Positions 62,274-64,000 of a stretch of DNA of 64,000 nt are shown here, in pieces (within the stretch, counting starts at the first letter, position 1; every line of letters begins with the position of its first letter). The translations under genes and the position numbers were made by a program. The stretch is taken from assembly GCF_003967555.1 (NCBI RefSeq), contig NZ_BIFS01000001.1:2976001-3040000 (forward strand), read 5' to 3'. Below the pieces are notes generated by a model, which was not told where the DNA came from, searched no databases, and saw only the letters and a program-made list of their open reading frames with translations. This DNA comes from Dictyobacter kobayashii (GTDB taxonomy: Bacteria; Chloroflexota; Ktedonobacteria; Ktedonobacterales; Ktedonobacteraceae).

Positions 62274-64000
62274 CTAGACGCGGGTGGGAATAAAGCCTTC
62301 GCCTGGCCTGTAGTCAGGCGATTGGTGGCGGAAGTAAGTATTATAGAGCTCTGAGTAATGGCCTCCGCGCTCCATTAACTCCTCATGCGAACCCTCTTCG
62401 GCTATGCGCCCATCGTTCAAGACAATGATGCGGTCCGCATGTTTGATGGTCGAGAGGCGGTGCGCGATCACGATGGCGGTCCGCCGCGCCAGAATAATAT
62501 CCAGCCCTTCCTGAATCTGGGCTTCGGTCAATGGATCAACGCTGGCTGTGGCCTCATCCATAATGATGATGGCTGGTTCCTGCAGCAGGACACGCGCCAG
62601 GGCCACCAGTTGTCGTTGTCCCATTGAGAGGGCACGCCCGGTTTCACCTACCATAGTGTCCAGTCCTTCGGGTAGCGCTTCGATCCAGTCACCACCCCCG
62701 ATGCGCTGAGCTACCGCCCTGACCTCTTCGTCGCTAGCTGTGGGCCGGGCATAGCGAATGTTGTCGGCCACCGTCCCTGAGAACAAGAACGGAGCCTGGG
62801 GCACGATCCCCAGGCGACTATGGTAGTCCTGCAGATCGAAGGTGCGAATATCTTGATCGTCAATCAGAATCTGGCCGCCCTGGAATTCATAGAAGCGCGA
62901 GATCAGTTTGCCGATACTCGATTTTCCGGCCCCGGTATGTCCGACAAAAGCGATGGTCTCGCCCCCTTTAATGGTCAGGCTGAAGTCTTTCAGTACCGTC
63001 TGCCGATCATCGTAGCTGAAGAAGACATTCTTAAAGGTGATTTTACCGCTAAGCTCTTTGACTGGCTGTTGATCGACCTGGTGTACTCGTGGCTCGGCAT
63101 CTAACAGGGCGAAGACACGTTCGCTGGCGGCCAGGCCCAGCTGGAATTGGCTCCAGAAAGACGCAATGCTGGTTAAAGGCTGCCAGAGCAGTCCCAGGCT
63201 CTGGATAAACAAGAACCAATCGCCAGCAGAGATCGTGCCGCTGGCTACGTTGCGTCCACCAAAGTAGACGATCAATATCGTGCCGATATTGGCGATAAAG
63301 ACCAGCACCGGGAAGATGCCGTTGTATAGAAAGCCGGATCGTAGATTGACATAATACGACTGTGCATTGATCTCTTTGAACTCATCGTACATGTTCTGTT
63401 CTTGCCGGAAGTTCTTGGCGATGGTGATGCCGCTGACAATTTCCTGTACATTGGCATTGACGCGCGCCAGAGAGCGCTGTGCGTTACGCGTAAACTTACG
63501 AGCCAGGGTACGGAAGCCCAGAGCTACCAGGATGATCAAAGGCATAATGCTCAGGGTCATCAAGGCCAGTTGCGCATTGCGGAAGAAAAGTACGACCACA
63601 ATCAGCACATAGAGCAGCACCTGGCTGAGCAGGTTCAGGGTCAGGGTGACGACGGTGGCAAAGTTCTCGGTATCCGAGGTCACACGACTGACGATCTTGC
63701 CAGAGGAGAACTCGTCGAAGAAGGACATGTCGCGCGACATGACTGCGCTAAAGGCGTCGGTCCTCAACTGCAATACTACATCTCCGACCGAGCGCGCCGT
63801 AAAGCGCTGGCGGAACAGGTTGCAGGTCCATGAGAGCGCGCCTGAGAACAGGATAAAGATAACCAGCCCAATCGCTGACTCCATGGCCCGAGTGCTGACC
63901 AGGGTATCGATGCTGTTTGAGATCAGCAAGGGAAACGCGGTATCCAGACACGAGTTTAGCACTACCAGCACGATGATGGAGATCATCAGTGGTAGCTTGG
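62274..64000 (-). CDS. ABC exporter (MsbA-like, fused permease and ATPase), partial at its N-terminus
   Basis: At least 575 residues; the frame is open through the right edge (KLP-L before the ATG at 63986), so the start lies outside the window. Six transmembrane helices with coupling-helix features (TARSVGDVVLQLRTDAFSAV; DMSFFDEFSSGKIVSRVTSD) are followed by the ATPase: Walker A VGHTGAGKSS, Q-loop IVPQAPFLFSG, signature ALSMGQRQL (LSMGQ instead of LSGGQ), Walker B IIIMDEATASVD and the switch His in VIAHRLSTI. It exports a lipid, peptide or drug, usually as a homodimer or with a partner gene next door. Confidence 0.9.
   Translation of the reverse strand, partial: KLPLMISIIVLVVLNSCLDTAFPLLISNSIDTLVSTRAMESAIGLVIFILFSGALSWTCNLFRQRFTARSVGDVVLQLRTDAFSAVMSRDMSFFDEFSSGKIVSRVTSDTENFATVVTLTLNLLSQVLLYVLIVVVLFFRNAQLALMTLSIMPLIILVALGFRTLARKFTRNAQRSLARVNANVQEIVSGITIAKNFRQEQNMYDEFKEINAQSYYVNLRSGFLYNGIFPVLVFIANIGTILIVYFGGRNVASGTISAGDWFLFIQSLGLLWQPLTSIASFWSQFQLGLAASERVFALLDAEPRVHQVDQQPVKELSGKITFKNVFFSYDDRQTVLKDFSLTIKGGETIAFVGHTGAGKSSIGKLISRFYEFQGGQILIDDQDIRTFDLQDYHSRLGIVPQAPFLFSGTVADNIRYARPTASDEEVRAVAQRIGGGDWIEALPEGLDTMVGETGRALSMGQRQLVALARVLLQEPAIIIMDEATASVDPLTEAQIQEGLDIILARRTAIVIAHRLSTIKHADRIIVLNDGRIAEEGSHEELMERGGHYSELYNTYFRHQSPDYRPGEGFIPTRV

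Overview
The window looks like chromosomal DNA from a member of the Chloroflexota, most plausibly a Ktedonobacteria-type soil bacterium. This is an inference from gene content: Ser/Thr kinases with extracytoplasmic tails, a bacterial translin, an MshC-like cysteine ligase, a four-gene succinate dehydrogenase operon, MenA, HemE/HemH, and many intergenic palindromes. No marker gene (rRNA, rpoB) is present to confirm it.

Layout. 1-7212 is the right-hand end of an integrated element: tandem small zinc-ribbon genes, a membrane/coiled-coil protein, a HerA/FtsK-like ATPase, a small membrane protein, an endonuclease VII-type nuclease, a Cro/C1 repressor with a dyad operator, and a tyrosine recombinase facing a 3' tRNA remnant (anticodon CAT) that is probably the attachment site. 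7300-31900 carries a GH63-type glucosidase, a TetR regulator with a 28-bp palindromic operator, Hsp20 followed by Lon, an ECF sigma factor translationally coupled to a membrane beta-propeller protein, RadC, a formamidase/acetamidase, an amino-acid permease and two paralogous membrane proteins. 32000-41700 carries a broken MFS exporter with a fused lipid-binding-like domain, MshC/CysRS-like ligase, TatD, MOSC, MenA, translin and YciH. 42500-50000 carries two sensor kinases, hemE-hemH and a LolA-like lipoprotein. 50035-53533 is a 3.5-kb stretch without convincing genes. 53500-64000 carries a membrane protein, an epoxide-hydrolase-like enzyme, sdhCDAB, a FixH/YtkA-like protein, a membrane-fused sulfite-oxidase-like molybdoenzyme and the C-terminal part of an ABC exporter.

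Two themes run through the window. First, at least nine otherwise well-conserved genes (including lon, menA, hemH, both kinases and the molybdoenzyme) are interrupted by frame changes, most explained by loss of one base; this looks more like sequence error than biology, so I annotate the rejoined genes and flag each break. Second, intergenic regions are dense in long, perfectly paired hairpins (up to 33 bp) whose arms are specific to each locus, often accompanied by a short GC-rich hairpin with a GCA (or TGC) triloop. Many sit at gene ends and probably act as terminators, but their perfection, length and bipartite design deserve a separate look.
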